64,000 nucleotides of DNA from Tranquillimonas alkanivorans (GTDB taxonomy: Bacteria; Pseudomonadota; Alphaproteobacteria; Rhodobacterales; Rhodobacteraceae), in the NCBI RefSeq assembly GCF_900115595.1, contig NZ_FOXA01000001.1, positions 248,001 to 312,000 of the forward strand, in the 5' to 3' direction. Below are positions 1-8,424 of this stretch, in pieces. Under the pieces are notes generated by a model that was not told the origin of the DNA, did no database searches, and saw only the letters and a program-made list of their open reading frames with translations. The number at the start of each line of letters is the position of its first letter. Position 1 is the first letter of the stretch. A program made the translations under genes and the position numbers.

Positions 1-378
1 CGCACATATGCCGGCATCTTCGGCGGCACGCCCGAGATCATGACCTTCGACCAGATGCCCGACGGCGGGCGCAGCGGGATGCCAGACATGCCCGGCGACG
101 CAGTGATGCACGCCGCGCTGAAAATGGGCGACGGCTGGCTTTACGCCAGCGACGACCCCTCGTGCAAAAGCTCCGCGATGTCCGGCTGCTCGGTCGCCGT
201 GTCGTTCCCCACGGTGGACGAAGCGCGGCGCGTCTACGATGCGCTGGCCGAGCGCGGCGAGGTCCGCATGGCCTTCGAGCCCACGTTCTGGTCGCCGGGC
301 TTCGGCATGCTCAACGACCGGTTCGGCATCAGCTGGATGGTGATGACCGACGCGCCGAACGAGGGCGCGGCGGCCTGA
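1..378 (+). CDS. VOC family protein, PhnB-like (5' end outside window)
   Basis: The frame is open from base 1, so the true start lies upstream of the window; an internal ATG at 40 is not the likely start. The visible part has the YAGIFGG...FDQMPDG pattern near its N-terminal edge and ends with the WMV strand typical of the second beta-alpha-beta-beta-beta unit of PhnB/3-demethylubiquinone methyltransferase-like glyoxalase-fold proteins. These are small cytosolic proteins, mostly of unknown substrate. It ends tail to tail with the next gene, two bases away. The family call is fairly safe; the reaction is unknown. Confidence 0.75.
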   Translation, partial: RTYAGIFGGTPEIMTFDQMPDGGRSGMPDMPGDAVMHAALKMGDGWLYASDDPSCKSSAMSGCSVAVSFPTVDEARRVYDALAERGEVRMAFEPTFWSPGFGMLNDRFGISWMVMTDAPNEGAAA

Positions 379-380
379 GG

Positions 381-572
381 TCACTGCACCCGGCGGTCCT
401 GGCGCGCCTGGTAGATCAGCACCCAGGCCAGCAGGATGAACATCGGGTGGCTCAGCCCGCCCGAGATCAGGATCGCCGGGATCCAGATCAGGAAAGTGAC
501 GATGGCGACGATCGGCCGCCCGGCCAGAAGGATCGACAGCGGCGGCAGGAAGAGAGCGAGTACGTAATTCAT
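381..572 (-). CDS. YqaE/Pmp3-like small membrane protein
   Basis: Sixty-three residues with two hydrophobic segments: an N-terminal one beginning MNYVLALFLPPLSILL and a second around residues 20-57 containing IWIPAILISGG. The LALFLPPL start and the WIPAI motif are those of the YqaE/Pmp3 (UPF0057) family of inner-membrane proteins, linked in yeast and plants to membrane potential and salt tolerance. The C-terminus is basic (YQARQDRRVQ). It stands alone between the partial VOC gene and trpA, which it faces head to head. Function in bacteria is not established. Confidence 0.7.
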   Translation of the reverse strand: MNYVLALFLPPLSILLAGRPIVAIVTFLIWIPAILISGGLSHPMFILLAWVLIYQARQDRRVQ

Positions 573-694
573 GCCCGATCAGATAGGGTCGCGCGTGGCC
601 TTACGGTATACCTCGCCCGCACTTTCCGCGCGGCGGCATTGATTTCCGCCTCGCGCTGCGGCACACCTCGCCCGGTTCGGGGACGGAGTGAGCC

Positions 695-1486
695 ATGACA
701 CGCATCGACGACACCTTCGCGCGGCTGAAATCCGAGGGGCGCAAGGCGTTCGTCGCCTACGTCATGGCGGGCGATCCCGATTACGACACCTCGCTCGAGA
801 TCGTGAAGGGCCTGCCGGCCGCCGGCGTCGACATCATCGAGCTGGGCCAGCCCTTCACCGACCCGATGGCCGACGGCCCGACGATCCAGCTTGCCGGGCA
901 GCGCGCGCTTGAGGGCGGGCAGACCCTGCAGAAGACCCTCGACATGGCCCGCGAGTTCCGCAAGCAGGACGACACGACGCCGATCGTGATGATGGGTTAC
1001 TACAACCCGATCTACAGCCGGGGCGTGGCGAAGTTCCTGTCCGACGCCAAGGAGGCCGGGATCGACGGTCTGATCGTGGTGGACCTGCCGCCCGAGGAAG
1101 ACGACGAGCTTTGCATCCCGGCGCAGGAGGCGGACCTGAACTTCATCCGCCTCGCCACGCCCACGACGGACGACAAGCGCCTGCCCAAGGTGCTGCAGAA
1201 CACCAGCGGCTTCGTCTACTACGTCTCGATCACCGGGATCACCGGTGCGGCCGAGGCGCAAGCCGCCGATGTCGGCCCCGAGGTCACGCGCATCAAGGCG
1301 CAGACCGACCTTCCCATCGTCGTGGGCTTCGGCATCAAGACGCCCGCAGCGTCCGAGGCCATCGCCGGCGTCGCCGACGGCGCGGTCGTGGGCTCGGCCA
1401 TCGTCAGCAAGATCGCCGAAGGCCGCCCGGTGCCCGAGATCCTCGACTTCGTGAAGGGCCTCGCCGACGGCGCCCACCGCGCCTGA
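695..1486 (+). CDS. trpA: Tryptophan synthase alpha subunit
   Basis: Cleaves indole-3-glycerol phosphate to indole and glyceraldehyde 3-phosphate and passes indole to TrpB. At 263 residues it has the usual length. The catalytic Glu lies in the [14 protein letters not shown] block (residues ~49-62) and the Asp in [10 protein letters not shown]; the phosphate-binding VGFGI and GSAIV segments are near the C-terminus. The ATG at 695 is preceded by GGAG. trpB and trpF are 7-9 kb away on the other strand, so the trp genes are dispersed, as usual in this family of bacteria. Confidence 0.97.
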   Translation: MTRIDDTFARLKSEGRKAFVAYVMAGDPDYDTSLEIVKGLPAAGVDIIELGQPFTDPMADGPTIQLAGQRALEGGQTLQKTLDMAREFRKQDDTTPIVMMGYYNPIYSRGVAKFLSDAKEAGIDGLIVVDLPPEEDDELCIPAQEADLNFIRLATPTTDDKRLPKVLQNTSGFVYYVSITGITGAAEAQAADVGPEVTRIKAQTDLPIVVGFGIKTPAASEAIAGVADGAVVGSAIVSKIAEGRPVPEILDFVKGLADGAHRA

Positions 1487-1495
1487 CGCCCGAAA

Positions 1496-1545
1496 GCAAA
1501 TCCTCGTCGAAGATTTGCCCGTCCGGATTTTTGTCGAAAATTCGG
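1496..1545. terminator. Tandem hairpins between trpA and the ZIP transporter gene
   Basis: Two adjacent hairpins fill the gap between converging genes. The first has 7-bp arms GCAAATC/GATTTGC (1496-1502, 1512-1518) with a nine-base loop; the second pairs CCGGATTTT with AAAATTCGG (1523-1531, 1537-1545, one G-T pair). There is no clear T run, so a bidirectional 3'-end or processing signal is inferred. Confidence 0.5.
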
Positions 1546-1550
1546 CGGCG

Positions 1551-2324
1551 TCACCCCAGCGTGACGTCCAGGATCATCATCAGGATCAGGCCCGCCGTCA
1601 GGCCGGTCGTGGCCCAGTTCTGGTGCCCGTGCTTGTGCGTCTCGGGGATGATCTCGTGGCTGATGATATAAAGCATCGCGCCCGCCGCGAAGGTCAGGCC
1701 CCAGGGCAGCAACAGCTCCGACACCTGAAGCGCCGCCACTCCCAGCGCACCGCCCACCGGCTCGACCAGCCCAGTCGCGGCGGCGATGAGAAAGGCGTGC
1801 CACCGGCCATAGCCCTGCCCCCGCAGCGCCACCGCCACCGCCAGCCCCTCGGGCGCATTCTGGAGGCCGATGCCGGTGGCCAGCGGGATACCCTGCGCCA
1901 CGTCGCCCGAGCCGAAGCCGACGCCCACGGCCAGCCCCTCGGGAAAGTTGTGGATCGTGATCGCCAGGATGAACAGCCAGATACGCGCCAGCGCCGCGCT
2001 TTCCCGGCCCTCACGGCCGGTGACGAAATGCTCGTGCGGCAGCGCCTCGTTCAACGCTGCAATGGCGATGACGCCCAACACCACGCCGCCCGCGGCGATG
2101 AAGGCTGCGGCGACGGTGTTGCCGTGCTGCGCCTCGGCCTCGTCGATGCCCGGCAGGATCAGCGAGAAGAACGACGCCGACAGCATCACGCCTGCCGCGA
2201 AGCCCAGCAGCGCGTCGTTGGCCCTGCGCGACATGGTGCGGCCGGCCAGGATCGGCATCGCGCCCACGCCCGTCATCAGCCCGGCGGCAAGGCTGGCCAG
2301 GAACCCGACATAGATGATGTTCAC
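1551..2324 (-). CDS. ZIP family metal transporter (ZupT-like)
   Basis: Imports divalent metals such as zinc or iron across the inner membrane. About eight hydrophobic segments are visible, and the conserved metal-binding helices are clear: HNFPEGLAVG in one and NAPEGLAVA plus GLVEPVGG in the next, and HEIIPE near the C-terminus. I start it at the GTG at 2324 (GTGAACATCATC), which has GAGGGG just upstream and gives 257 residues, the normal ZupT length; the open frame continues to 2414 but that stretch is hydrophilic and unlike the family. Divergent from the lactate dehydrogenase gene. Confidence 0.88.
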   Translation of the reverse strand: MNIIYVGFLASLAAGLMTGVGAMPILAGRTMSRRANDALLGFAAGVMLSASFFSLILPGIDEAEAQHGNTVAAAFIAAGGVVLGVIAIAALNEALPHEHFVTGREGRESAALARIWLFILAITIHNFPEGLAVGVGFGSGDVAQGIPLATGIGLQNAPEGLAVAVALRGQGYGRWHAFLIAAATGLVEPVGGALGVAALQVSELLLPWGLTFAAGAMLYIISHEIIPETHKHGHQNWATTGLTAGLILMMILDVTLG

Positions 2325-2412
2325 GAACCGCCCCTCTGCCGCATCCCGGCCAACGCCCCGCCGGTCCGGCCGTTCCGCCACGGCAAATGCCGCATTGCGA
2401 GGCTGAGCGGCC

Positions 2413-2435
2413 ATTGGTAACCATCTTTTACCAAT
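2413..2435. promoter_or_regulatory. Candidate operator, perfect 8-bp inverted repeat
   Basis: ATTGGTAA (2413-2420) and TTACCAAT (2428-2435) are separated by seven bases, in the divergent space between the ZIP transporter and lldD and 24 bases before the lldD start. TTGGT/ACCAA half-sites are typical of GntR/FadR-family regulators such as LldR and PdhR, so a lactate-responsive repressor is plausible. No such regulator gene is in the window. Confidence 0.5.
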
Positions 2436-2458
2436 TGCCGTGCAAGAATGGACCGCCC

Positions 2459-3628
2459 ATGCCCGTAATTACCGAGATCGAGGACCTTCGCCGCATCTAC
2501 CAGCGCCGGGTGCCGAAGATGTTCTACGACTATTGCGAGTCGGGCAGTTGGACCGAACAGACGTTTCGCGAAAACGAAAGCGACTTCGACCTGATCCGCC
2601 TGCGCCAGCGGGTGGCCGTGGACATGGACAACCGCTCCACCGCCTCGACCATGATCGGGCAGGACGTTTCGCTTCCGGTCGCGCTCGCCCCCGTGGGCAT
2701 GACCGGCATGCAGCACGCCGACGGAGAGATCCTTGCGGCGCAGGCGGCCGAGGAATACGGCGTGCCCTTCACGCTTTCCACCATGTCCATATGCTCGATC
2801 GAGGACGTGGCCGAGAAGACGACCAAGCCGTTCTGGTTCCAGCTCTACGTGATGCGCGACCAGGACTTCACCCGCCGCATCATCCAGCGTGCCAAGGACG
2901 CCGGCTGCTCGGCTCTGGTCCTCACGCTCGACCTGCAGATCCTCGGGCAGCGGCACAAGGACCTCAAGAACGGGCTGTCTGCCCCGCCGAAGTTGACACC
3001 TGCCAACATCGCCAACCTCGCCACGAAGTGGGGCTGGGGGATGGAGATGCTGCGCACGCCCCGCCGCCAGTTCCGCAACATCGTCGGCCACGCCGAGGGC
3101 GTCGGCGACGCGTCGTCGCTGATGGCCTGGACGGCCGAACAGTTCGACCCCAGCCTCGACTGGGGCAAGGTCGCGAAAATCAAGGAGATGTGGGGCGGCC
3201 CGCTGATCCTCAAGGGCATCCTGGACGCCGAGGACGCGAAGAAGGCGGCCGAGGTCGGCTGTGACGCCATCGTCGTGTCGAACCACGGCGGCCGCCAGCT
3301 GGACGGCGCGCTCAGCTCGATCCGGGTTTTGCCCGAGATCGTCGAGGCCGTGGGCGACAAGGTGGAAATCCACCTCGACAGCGGCATCCGCTCGGGTCAG
3401 GACGTTCTCAAGGCGCTCGCCCTCGGCGCGCGCGGCACCTATATCGGCCGCGCCTTCATCTACGGGCTGGGCGCGATGGGCAAGCAGGGCGTGACCACCG
3501 CGCTCGACACCATCCGGAAAGAGCTCGACACCACCATGGCGCTCTGCGGGCGCAGGAACGTGCACGAGCTCGACCGCGACATGCTGCTGATCGATCAGGA
3601 CTTCCATCGCTGGCGGCGCACCACCTGA
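2459..3628 (+). CDS. lldD: FMN-dependent L-lactate dehydrogenase
   Basis: Oxidises L-lactate to pyruvate with FMN and passes electrons to the respiratory chain at the inner membrane. The 389-residue protein has the alpha-hydroxy-acid oxidase fold: FYDYCESGSW near the N-terminus, ALAPVGMTGM, the catalytic His-Arg in VVSNHGGRQLDGA and the FMN-phosphate loop LDSGIRSGQDVLKALALGA followed by YIGRAFIYGLGAMG. The ATG at 2459 is chosen because MPVITEIEDLRRIY is the normal family N-terminus; the frame runs further upstream without support. Other (S)-2-hydroxy acids cannot be excluded as substrates. Confidence 0.9.
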   Translation: MPVITEIEDLRRIYQRRVPKMFYDYCESGSWTEQTFRENESDFDLIRLRQRVAVDMDNRSTASTMIGQDVSLPVALAPVGMTGMQHADGEILAAQAAEEYGVPFTLSTMSICSIEDVAEKTTKPFWFQLYVMRDQDFTRRIIQRAKDAGCSALVLTLDLQILGQRHKDLKNGLSAPPKLTPANIANLATKWGWGMEMLRTPRRQFRNIVGHAEGVGDASSLMAWTAEQFDPSLDWGKVAKIKEMWGGPLILKGILDAEDAKKAAEVGCDAIVVSNHGGRQLDGALSSIRVLPEIVEAVGDKVEIHLDSGIRSGQDVLKALALGARGTYIGRAFIYGLGAMGKQGVTTALDTIRKELDTTMALCGRRNVHELDRDMLLIDQDFHRWRRTT

Positions 3629-3689
3629 GGCTTTGCCAAACCGGCGGCAGGGCTTAAGTCTCGGGACCAACCCGACCCACAGGTGAGAC

Positions 3690-5645
3690 ATGGCCCGAGC
3701 CGCCGCCAAGAGCGCCAAGACCGCAAAGACCCCCAGCCCGGCGCGCCGCCGACGCGCCGCCTCGGTCCACGACGACGACCTGTTCGAAATGCGCTGGCTG
3801 CGCGCCGAGCGTGACCTGATGGAGCCGCTCGAGCGCCTCTACGGCAACGTCATCGACATCGGCACCCTCAAGACCCGCTTGCGCACGCTATTGTGGGAGA
3901 AGTGGGAGGCGCGGCCCAAGGACCTGCGCGCCCTCGACCTCGCCCGCGACCTGAACCCGACGTGGTTCCTGAGCCAGGAGATGGTCGGCTACGTCTTCTA
4001 CGTTGACCGCTTCGCCGGGCGGCTGAAGGACGTGCCGCAACACATCCCCTACCTGCGCGAGCTCGGCGTCACCTATGCCCACTTCATGCCCTGCCTGAAG
4101 CCCCGCCCCGGCGACAGCGACGGCGGCTACGCCGTGCAGGACTATACCGAGATCGACCCCCGCCTCGGCTCCATGCGCGACTTCGAGATGGTCACGCGCG
4201 AGATGCGCGCCTCGGGCATCTCGACCTGCATCGACATGGTGCTGAACCACACGGCCAAGGAACACGACTGGGCCGTGAAGGCGCGGGCGGGCGACGCGTA
4301 CTACCAGGCCTTCTATCGCCTCTACGACGACGACACGATTCCCCGGCAATTCGAGGAAACCCTGCTCGAGGTCTTCCCGAACCAGGCCCCCGGCAACTTC
4401 ACCTACTACCCCGACATGGGCAAATGGGTGTGGACCACGTTCAACGAGTTCCAGTGGGACCTGAACTGGGAGAACCCCGAGGTCTTCCTGGCCATCCTCG
4501 GCGTGATCCTCGACCTCGCCAACAAGGGGGCCGAGGTCATGCGGCTCGACGCCGTGGCCTTCATGTGGAAACGGCTCGGCACCGTCTGCCAGAACCTCCC
4601 CGAGGTCCACGACATCCTTCAGGCGATCAACCAGGCCACCTCGGTCGCCGCCGCCGCGCTGATCCACAAGGCCGAGGCGATCGTGGGACCGGCCGAGCTG
4701 GTCACCTACCTGGGCCAGGGCCGGCACACGGGCCGCGAATCGAACTTCGCGTACCACAACAACCTGATGGTGCAGTTCTGGTCGTCGCTGGCTAGCCGCG
4801 ACACCCGGCTGATGACGCACGTGCTGTCGCACCACTTCCCCGGCTCGTTCCGCGACGCGACCTGGGCGACCTATATCCGCTGCCACGACGACATCGGCTG
4901 GGCCATCACCGAGGACGACGCCGCCCTCTTCCCGCCGATGACGGGGCCGGGCCACCGCCGCTTTCTCGCCGACTTCTACAACGGCACGCACCCCGACAGC
5001 TTCGGCCGGGGCGAGGATTTCCAGGTAAACGAGGCCACCGGCGACCGCCGCACCAACGGCACCTTCGCCTCGCTCGCCGGGCTCGAGGCCGCGATCTGGT
5101 CGGAGGACCCCGAAAAGATCGACCTCGCCGTGAACCGCATCCTGCTGGGCCACGCGCTGATCGCCTCTTTCGGGGGAATGCCGCTTCTTTACATGGGCGA
5201 CGAACTTGGCCTGCTGAACGACCACTCGTATCTCGAAGACCTCGACCTCGCCGGTGACGGCCGCTGGATGCAGCGCCCCCGGATGGACTGGGACAAGGCC
5301 GCCGCCGCACCCGCCTCGGACGACTACGTCGGATGGATCTGGCGCGGCACCCGGCACCTGCTGGAGCGCCGCAAGGCCACCCCGCAGCTCTCCAGCCGCG
5401 TGCCCTCCGACATCCTCGACACCGGGCATCCCGCGATCTTCGCCGTCCGCCGCCCCGCCGACGACAAGCCGCTGACGGCGATCTTCAACTTCACCGAAGA
5501 GTGGCACGAACTCGGCACCCACGCCGTCGGCCTCGACTCGGGCCGCACCTACGAAGAGGTCATCACCGGCGAAACCATCAGCTTCCCGCACGAGCTGATG
5601 CACCTGGGCCCCTACTCCCGCCTCTGGCTGCTCCCGCGCGACTGA
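3690..5645 (+). CDS. Amylosucrase (GH13 subfamily 4)
   Basis: Uses sucrose to build an alpha-1,4-glucan, releasing fructose, or hydrolyses/isomerises sucrose. The 651-residue protein aligns by eye with Neisseria amylosucrase along its length: nucleophile Asp287 in RLDAVAF, acid/base Glu329 in HKAEAIVGP, and the transition-state pair His399-Asp400 in [11 protein letters not shown], each within a few residues of the Neisseria positions. [16 protein letters not shown] after the nucleophile is specific to this subfamily. The first ~28 residues are basic and Ala-rich, without a signal peptide, so it is cytosolic. It follows lldD by 61 bases but has no sugar transporter nearby. A relaxed-specificity GH13_4 hydrolase is the alternative. 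Confidence 0.87.
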   Translation: MARAAAKSAKTAKTPSPARRRRAASVHDDDLFEMRWLRAERDLMEPLERLYGNVIDIGTLKTRLRTLLWEKWEARPKDLRALDLARDLNPTWFLSQEMVGYVFYVDRFAGRLKDVPQHIPYLRELGVTYAHFMPCLKPRPGDSDGGYAVQDYTEIDPRLGSMRDFEMVTREMRASGISTCIDMVLNHTAKEHDWAVKARAGDAYYQAFYRLYDDDTIPRQFEETLLEVFPNQAPGNFTYYPDMGKWVWTTFNEFQWDLNWENPEVFLAILGVILDLANKGAEVMRLDAVAFMWKRLGTVCQNLPEVHDILQAINQATSVAAAALIHKAEAIVGPAELVTYLGQGRHTGRESNFAYHNNLMVQFWSSLASRDTRLMTHVLSHHFPGSFRDATWATYIRCHDDIGWAITEDDAALFPPMTGPGHRRFLADFYNGTHPDSFGRGEDFQVNEATGDRRTNGTFASLAGLEAAIWSEDPEKIDLAVNRILLGHALIASFGGMPLLYMGDELGLLNDHSYLEDLDLAGDGRWMQRPRMDWDKAAAAPASDDYVGWIWRGTRHLLERRKATPQLSSRVPSDILDTGHPAIFAVRRPADDKPLTAIFNFTEEWHELGTHAVGLDSGRTYEEVITGETISFPHELMHLGPYSRLWLLPRD

Positions 5646-5767
5646 GCCGCGCCCCGCCCGGCCGGACAACGACCCCCTTCCCTTTCCCCGCGATCTGCCC
5701 TATACGCGCGCGTTCATGGGCGGACACCCTTGGAGGCCGCCCACCATTCTCAAGGAGTAGAGAGACC

Positions 5768-6418
5768 ATGGCTGGTGAAATTCCTGACATCCAGGCCACG
5801 GTGAGGACGGGGACAGGCAAGGGGGCCGCCCGTCAGGCACGCCGTGAGGGGCTCGTCCCCGGGATCGTCTATGGCGGGGGCACCGACCCGCTGCCGATCA
5901 ACCTCCCCTTCAACGAGCTGATCAAGCGCCTCCGGAAGGGCCGCTTCCTGTCGACGCTGTTCAACCTCAAGGTTGAGGGCGAGGACGACGTTCGCGTGAT
6001 CTGCCGCAACGTGCAGCGCGACGTGGTCAAGGACCTGCCGACCCATGTCGATTTCATGCGCCTGCGCCGCACCAGCCGCGTCAGCCTCTTCATTCCCGTC
6101 GAGATCGTGGGCGAGGAAGAGGCTCCCGGCCTCAAGCGCGGCGGCGTGCTGACCATGGTCCGCCCGGAAGTCGAGCTGCGCTGCACCGCCGGCGATATCC
6201 CGGAGAAGATCGTCGCGTCGGTGGCCGGCATGGAGATCAACGACACGCTGACGATCTCGCAGGTCGAGCTGCCCTCGGGCACCCGTCCGACGATCGACCG
6301 CGACTTCGTGATCGCCAACATCACGGCGCCGTCCGGCCTCGCCTCCCAGAAGGACGAGGACGAGGGCGAGGAAGCCGCGGCCGACGAGGTCCCAGCGACC
6401 GAGGTCAGCGAGGACTGA
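5768..6418 (+). CDS. rplY: 50S ribosomal protein L25 (long CTC form)
   Basis: Binds 5S rRNA in the large subunit. The start is the ATG at 5768, after AAGGAG, giving 216 residues, the two-domain CTC/TL5 length: an N-terminal L25 domain ([19 protein letters not shown]...PGIVYGG) and a C-terminal beta domain, ending in an acidic tail ([13 protein letters not shown]). The upstream open frame belongs to a shadow of the amylosucrase gene. A strong terminator follows. rplY before pth is a widely conserved order; here a minus-strand gene separates them. Confidence 0.96.
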   Translation: MAGEIPDIQATVRTGTGKGAARQARREGLVPGIVYGGGTDPLPINLPFNELIKRLRKGRFLSTLFNLKVEGEDDVRVICRNVQRDVVKDLPTHVDFMRLRRTSRVSLFIPVEIVGEEEAPGLKRGGVLTMVRPEVELRCTAGDIPEKIVASVAGMEINDTLTISQVELPSGTRPTIDRDFVIANITAPSGLASQKDEDEGEEAAADEVPATEVSED

Positions 6419-6446
6419 TCCTCCGCCACATCGGCTGCACATGCGA

Positions 6447-6473
6447 ACGCGGGGCCCTCGGCCCCGCGTTTTT
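6447..6473 (+). terminator. Rho-independent terminator of rplY
   Basis: A perfect 10-bp stem ACGCGGGGCC/GGCCCCGCGT with loop CTC is followed by a run of T (6469-6473). It lies 28 bases after the rplY stop. Confidence 0.88.
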
Positions 6474-6560
6474 CGTTTCCGGCCCGCGCGCCCCTGCTCC
6501 AGCTTCGGTTCCGGAGCGTCGCCGACGGGCCGCGTCTCGTCTCCGCCCCCGCGCGCCCTA

Positions 6561-6614
6561 CCCCTTCTTCGGTCTCGAAATATCCCCGGGGGTGTGGGGG
6601 CAGGCGGCCCCCAC
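6561..6614 (-). repeat. Dispersed intergenic repeat, copy B
   Basis: Read on the minus strand this is a G/C hairpin (GTGGGGGC/GCCCCCAC, plus-strand 6594-6601 and 6607-6614) followed by a tail containing ACCCCCGGGGATATTTC and GACCGAAGA. The same architecture and nearly the same tail occur on the plus strand at 58977-59043. It lies in the 186-base space between the rplY terminator and the haem monooxygenase gene; I see nothing else there. Confidence 0.7.
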
Positions 6615-6659
6615 CGACGCTCACCAGCACGCGGACGGGTCAGGACGGCTTGCCCGGGA

Positions 6660-6977
6660 TCAGCCGCGGGTCACCCGCTGGACGCTCTCGAAGATTTCCA
6701 GCTCGGGCGGCCCGAGATAGATGTCCTTGTGCCCCCCGGCGCCGGCATGGGCCTTTCGGAACGCCTCGGACCTGGTCCAGTCGGTGAAGGCCTGCTCGCT
6801 CACCCAGGTCGTGTGCGAGGCATAGAGGCGGTAGCCCTCGGCCTCGGGCCCCTTCATCAGGTGAAACTCCAGGAAGCCGGGCACGTCCTTGAGCTGGCTG
6901 TCGCGGTTGGCCCAGACCTCCTCGAAGGTCGCCTCTTCCCCGAGCTTCACCTTGAACCGGTTCATCGTCAGATACAT
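6660..6977 (-). CDS. Haem-degrading monooxygenase, IsdG/HmuD-like (ABM domain)
   Basis: A 105-residue single ABM-domain protein. It carries the full IsdG catalytic triad at equivalent positions: Asn6 (TMNRFKV), Trp67 and His77 in the block SEQAFTDWTRSEAFRKAH, which closely resembles the corresponding Staphylococcus block. Known members open haem oxidatively and release iron, in the cytosol. I start it at 6977, since GGAGG lies seven bases upstream; an ATG at 6989 overlaps that ribosome binding site. It lies between rplY and pth on the opposite strand, with no haem transport gene near. A generic antibiotic-biosynthesis-type monooxygenase is the fallback. Confidence 0.75.
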   Translation of the reverse strand: MYLTMNRFKVKLGEEATFEEVWANRDSQLKDVPGFLEFHLMKGPEAEGYRLYASHTTWVSEQAFTDWTRSEAFRKAHAGAGGHKDIYLGPPELEIFESVQRVTRG

Positions 6978-7057
6978 CGCGCCCTCCATAGGCCCCGTGT
7001 TTGCATTCGCGCGAAGGCTGGGGCATCAACGGCGCGGATGCAACCGGAGCACGCCCC

Positions 7058-7765
7058 ATGCGCCTTTTCGTCGGCCTCGGCAATCCCGGCCCGAAATACG
7101 CCCGCAACCGCCACAACATCGGCTTCATGGCCGTGGACCAGATCGCATCGGACCACCACTTCCCCGCCTGGCGGAGGAAGTTCCAGGGCCAGGTGACCGA
7201 GGGGCGGCTGGGATCGGAGAAGGTCGTGCTGCTCAAGCCCGAGACCTTCATGAACCTGTCGGGCCAATCGGTGGGCGAGGCGATGCGTTTCTACAAGCTC
7301 GACCCCGCAGACGTGACGGTGTTCCACGACGAGATCGACCTAACCCCGGCCAAGTGCCGGGTGAAAAGCGGCGGCGGGCATGCGGGCCACAACGGCCTGC
7401 GCTCCATCCACCAGCATCTCGGGCCGGATTACCAGCGCGTGCGGCTGGGCGTGGGCCATCCGGGCCGCAAGGAAGCGGTGCCGGGCTATGTGCTCAAGGA
7501 CTTCGCCAAGGCGGACGAGGAGTGGCTGGACGACCTGCTGCGCGGCATCGGCGACGGCGCGCCCGCGCTGGCCGAGGGCGACGCGGGGCGTTTCCAGAAC
7601 GCGGTATCGCTGCGCGTGGCGCCGGCCCGGTCCTCGGGCGGGACAAAAGGCGGCGAGGCCGCTGAGGAGAAGCCAGCGGCCAAGGCCAAGGCCGAACCGA
7701 CTGCCGAGCCGGAGCCTGAGGATGCGCGTTCGCCGCTCCAGAGGCTGGTCGACCGCTTCCGCTGA
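7058..7765 (+). CDS. pth: Peptidyl-tRNA hydrolase
   Basis: Releases peptides from prematurely dropped peptidyl-tRNA. Family residues are visible: Asn9 in GLGNPG, catalytic His19 in RNRHNIGF, Asp in VFHDEIDL (near residue 90) and Asn in GGHAGHNGLRS. The start at 7058 (MRLFVGLGNPG) follows GGAG; the open frame upstream is not conserved. At 235 residues it is some 40 longer than E. coli Pth because of an Ala/Lys/Pro/Glu-rich C-terminal tail (from about residue 190) that looks unstructured. Confidence 0.96.
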   Translation: MRLFVGLGNPGPKYARNRHNIGFMAVDQIASDHHFPAWRRKFQGQVTEGRLGSEKVVLLKPETFMNLSGQSVGEAMRFYKLDPADVTVFHDEIDLTPAKCRVKSGGGHAGHNGLRSIHQHLGPDYQRVRLGVGHPGRKEAVPGYVLKDFAKADEEWLDDLLRGIGDGAPALAEGDAGRFQNAVSLRVAPARSSGGTKGGEAAEEKPAAKAKAEPTAEPEPEDARSPLQRLVDRFR

Positions 7766-7817
7766 GCGGCTTGCCGCGGCCGTTCTCCACTCCATCTTCG
7801 CGGCCAAGGAGGGCGAC

Positions 7818-8201
7818 ATGCAGAAAGACCCCGAGATCAACGTGCTGGGCGAGCCGCTCGCCCCCTGTTCGACCGCACCCGTCACCGGCTTCTTCCGCGA
7901 CGGCCACTGCAACACCTGCGAGCAGGATACCGGCAGCCACACCGTCTGCGCGGTGATGACGGACGAGTTCCTGGCCTATTCGAAGTACCTGGGCAATGAC
8001 CTGTCGACCCCGCGGCCCGAGTTCCACTTCCCCGGCCTGAAGGCGGGGGACCGTTGGTGCCTGTGCGCGGCGCGCTTCCTGCAGGCCCACCACGAGGGTG
8101 TCGCGCCCGAGGTGCACCTTGGCGCCACCCACCGCCGCGCGCTCGAGATCGTGCCGCTGGAGTTGCTGCAGGAGTATTCCGCCGACGGCGCCCCCCGCTG
8201 A
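7818..8201 (+). CDS. DUF2237 family protein
   Basis: A 127-residue soluble protein starting at 7818 after AAGGAGGG. It has the DUF2237 signature: N-terminal NVLGEPLAPCS, GFFRDGHCNTCEQDTGSHTVCAVMT and CLCAARFLQAHHEGVAPEVHLGATHRRALEIVP. Five of its six cysteines fall in the first part and the CLC motif, which suggests metal or redox chemistry, but the function of the family is not known. It follows pth by 52 bases and may be cotranscribed. Confidence 0.85.
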   Translation: MQKDPEINVLGEPLAPCSTAPVTGFFRDGHCNTCEQDTGSHTVCAVMTDEFLAYSKYLGNDLSTPRPEFHFPGLKAGDRWCLCAARFLQAHHEGVAPEVHLGATHRRALEIVPLELLQEYSADGAPR

Positions 8202-8370
8202 AGTCGGACGCGGAGGAGCGAAGCGCCCGGCCCCGGTGGATCCTGCACACGGCGTCCCTGGGGGCGCAGCTGCCTTGTGCCTGTGGCTGCGGATAAGGCC
8301 GTGCTTTTCCAGTGTGGACCGACGCGTCCGGCGGCGGAGGCGCGCGGCGCGTGGCGCGTCTTGAAAGACG

Positions 8371-8396
8371 AAGGGCGCGGATTGTACCGCGCCCTT
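8371..8396 (-). terminator. Terminator-like hairpin after trpB
   Basis: A 10-bp stem AAGGGCGCGG/CCGCGCCCTT with a six-base loop sits 28 bases beyond the trpB stop, between trpB and the converging DUF2237 gene. On the minus strand it is followed by CGTCTTTC. The rest of the 223-base gap (8202-8424) shows nothing recognisable. Confidence 0.65.
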
Positions 8397-8424
8397 ACGA
8401 TTCCTACAGCTTGCGGTCAGCCCG

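Noticed and set aside
573-694. Possible trp leader peptide or attenuator before trpA
   Set aside because: No short frame with Trp codons and no terminator/antiterminator pair is visible.
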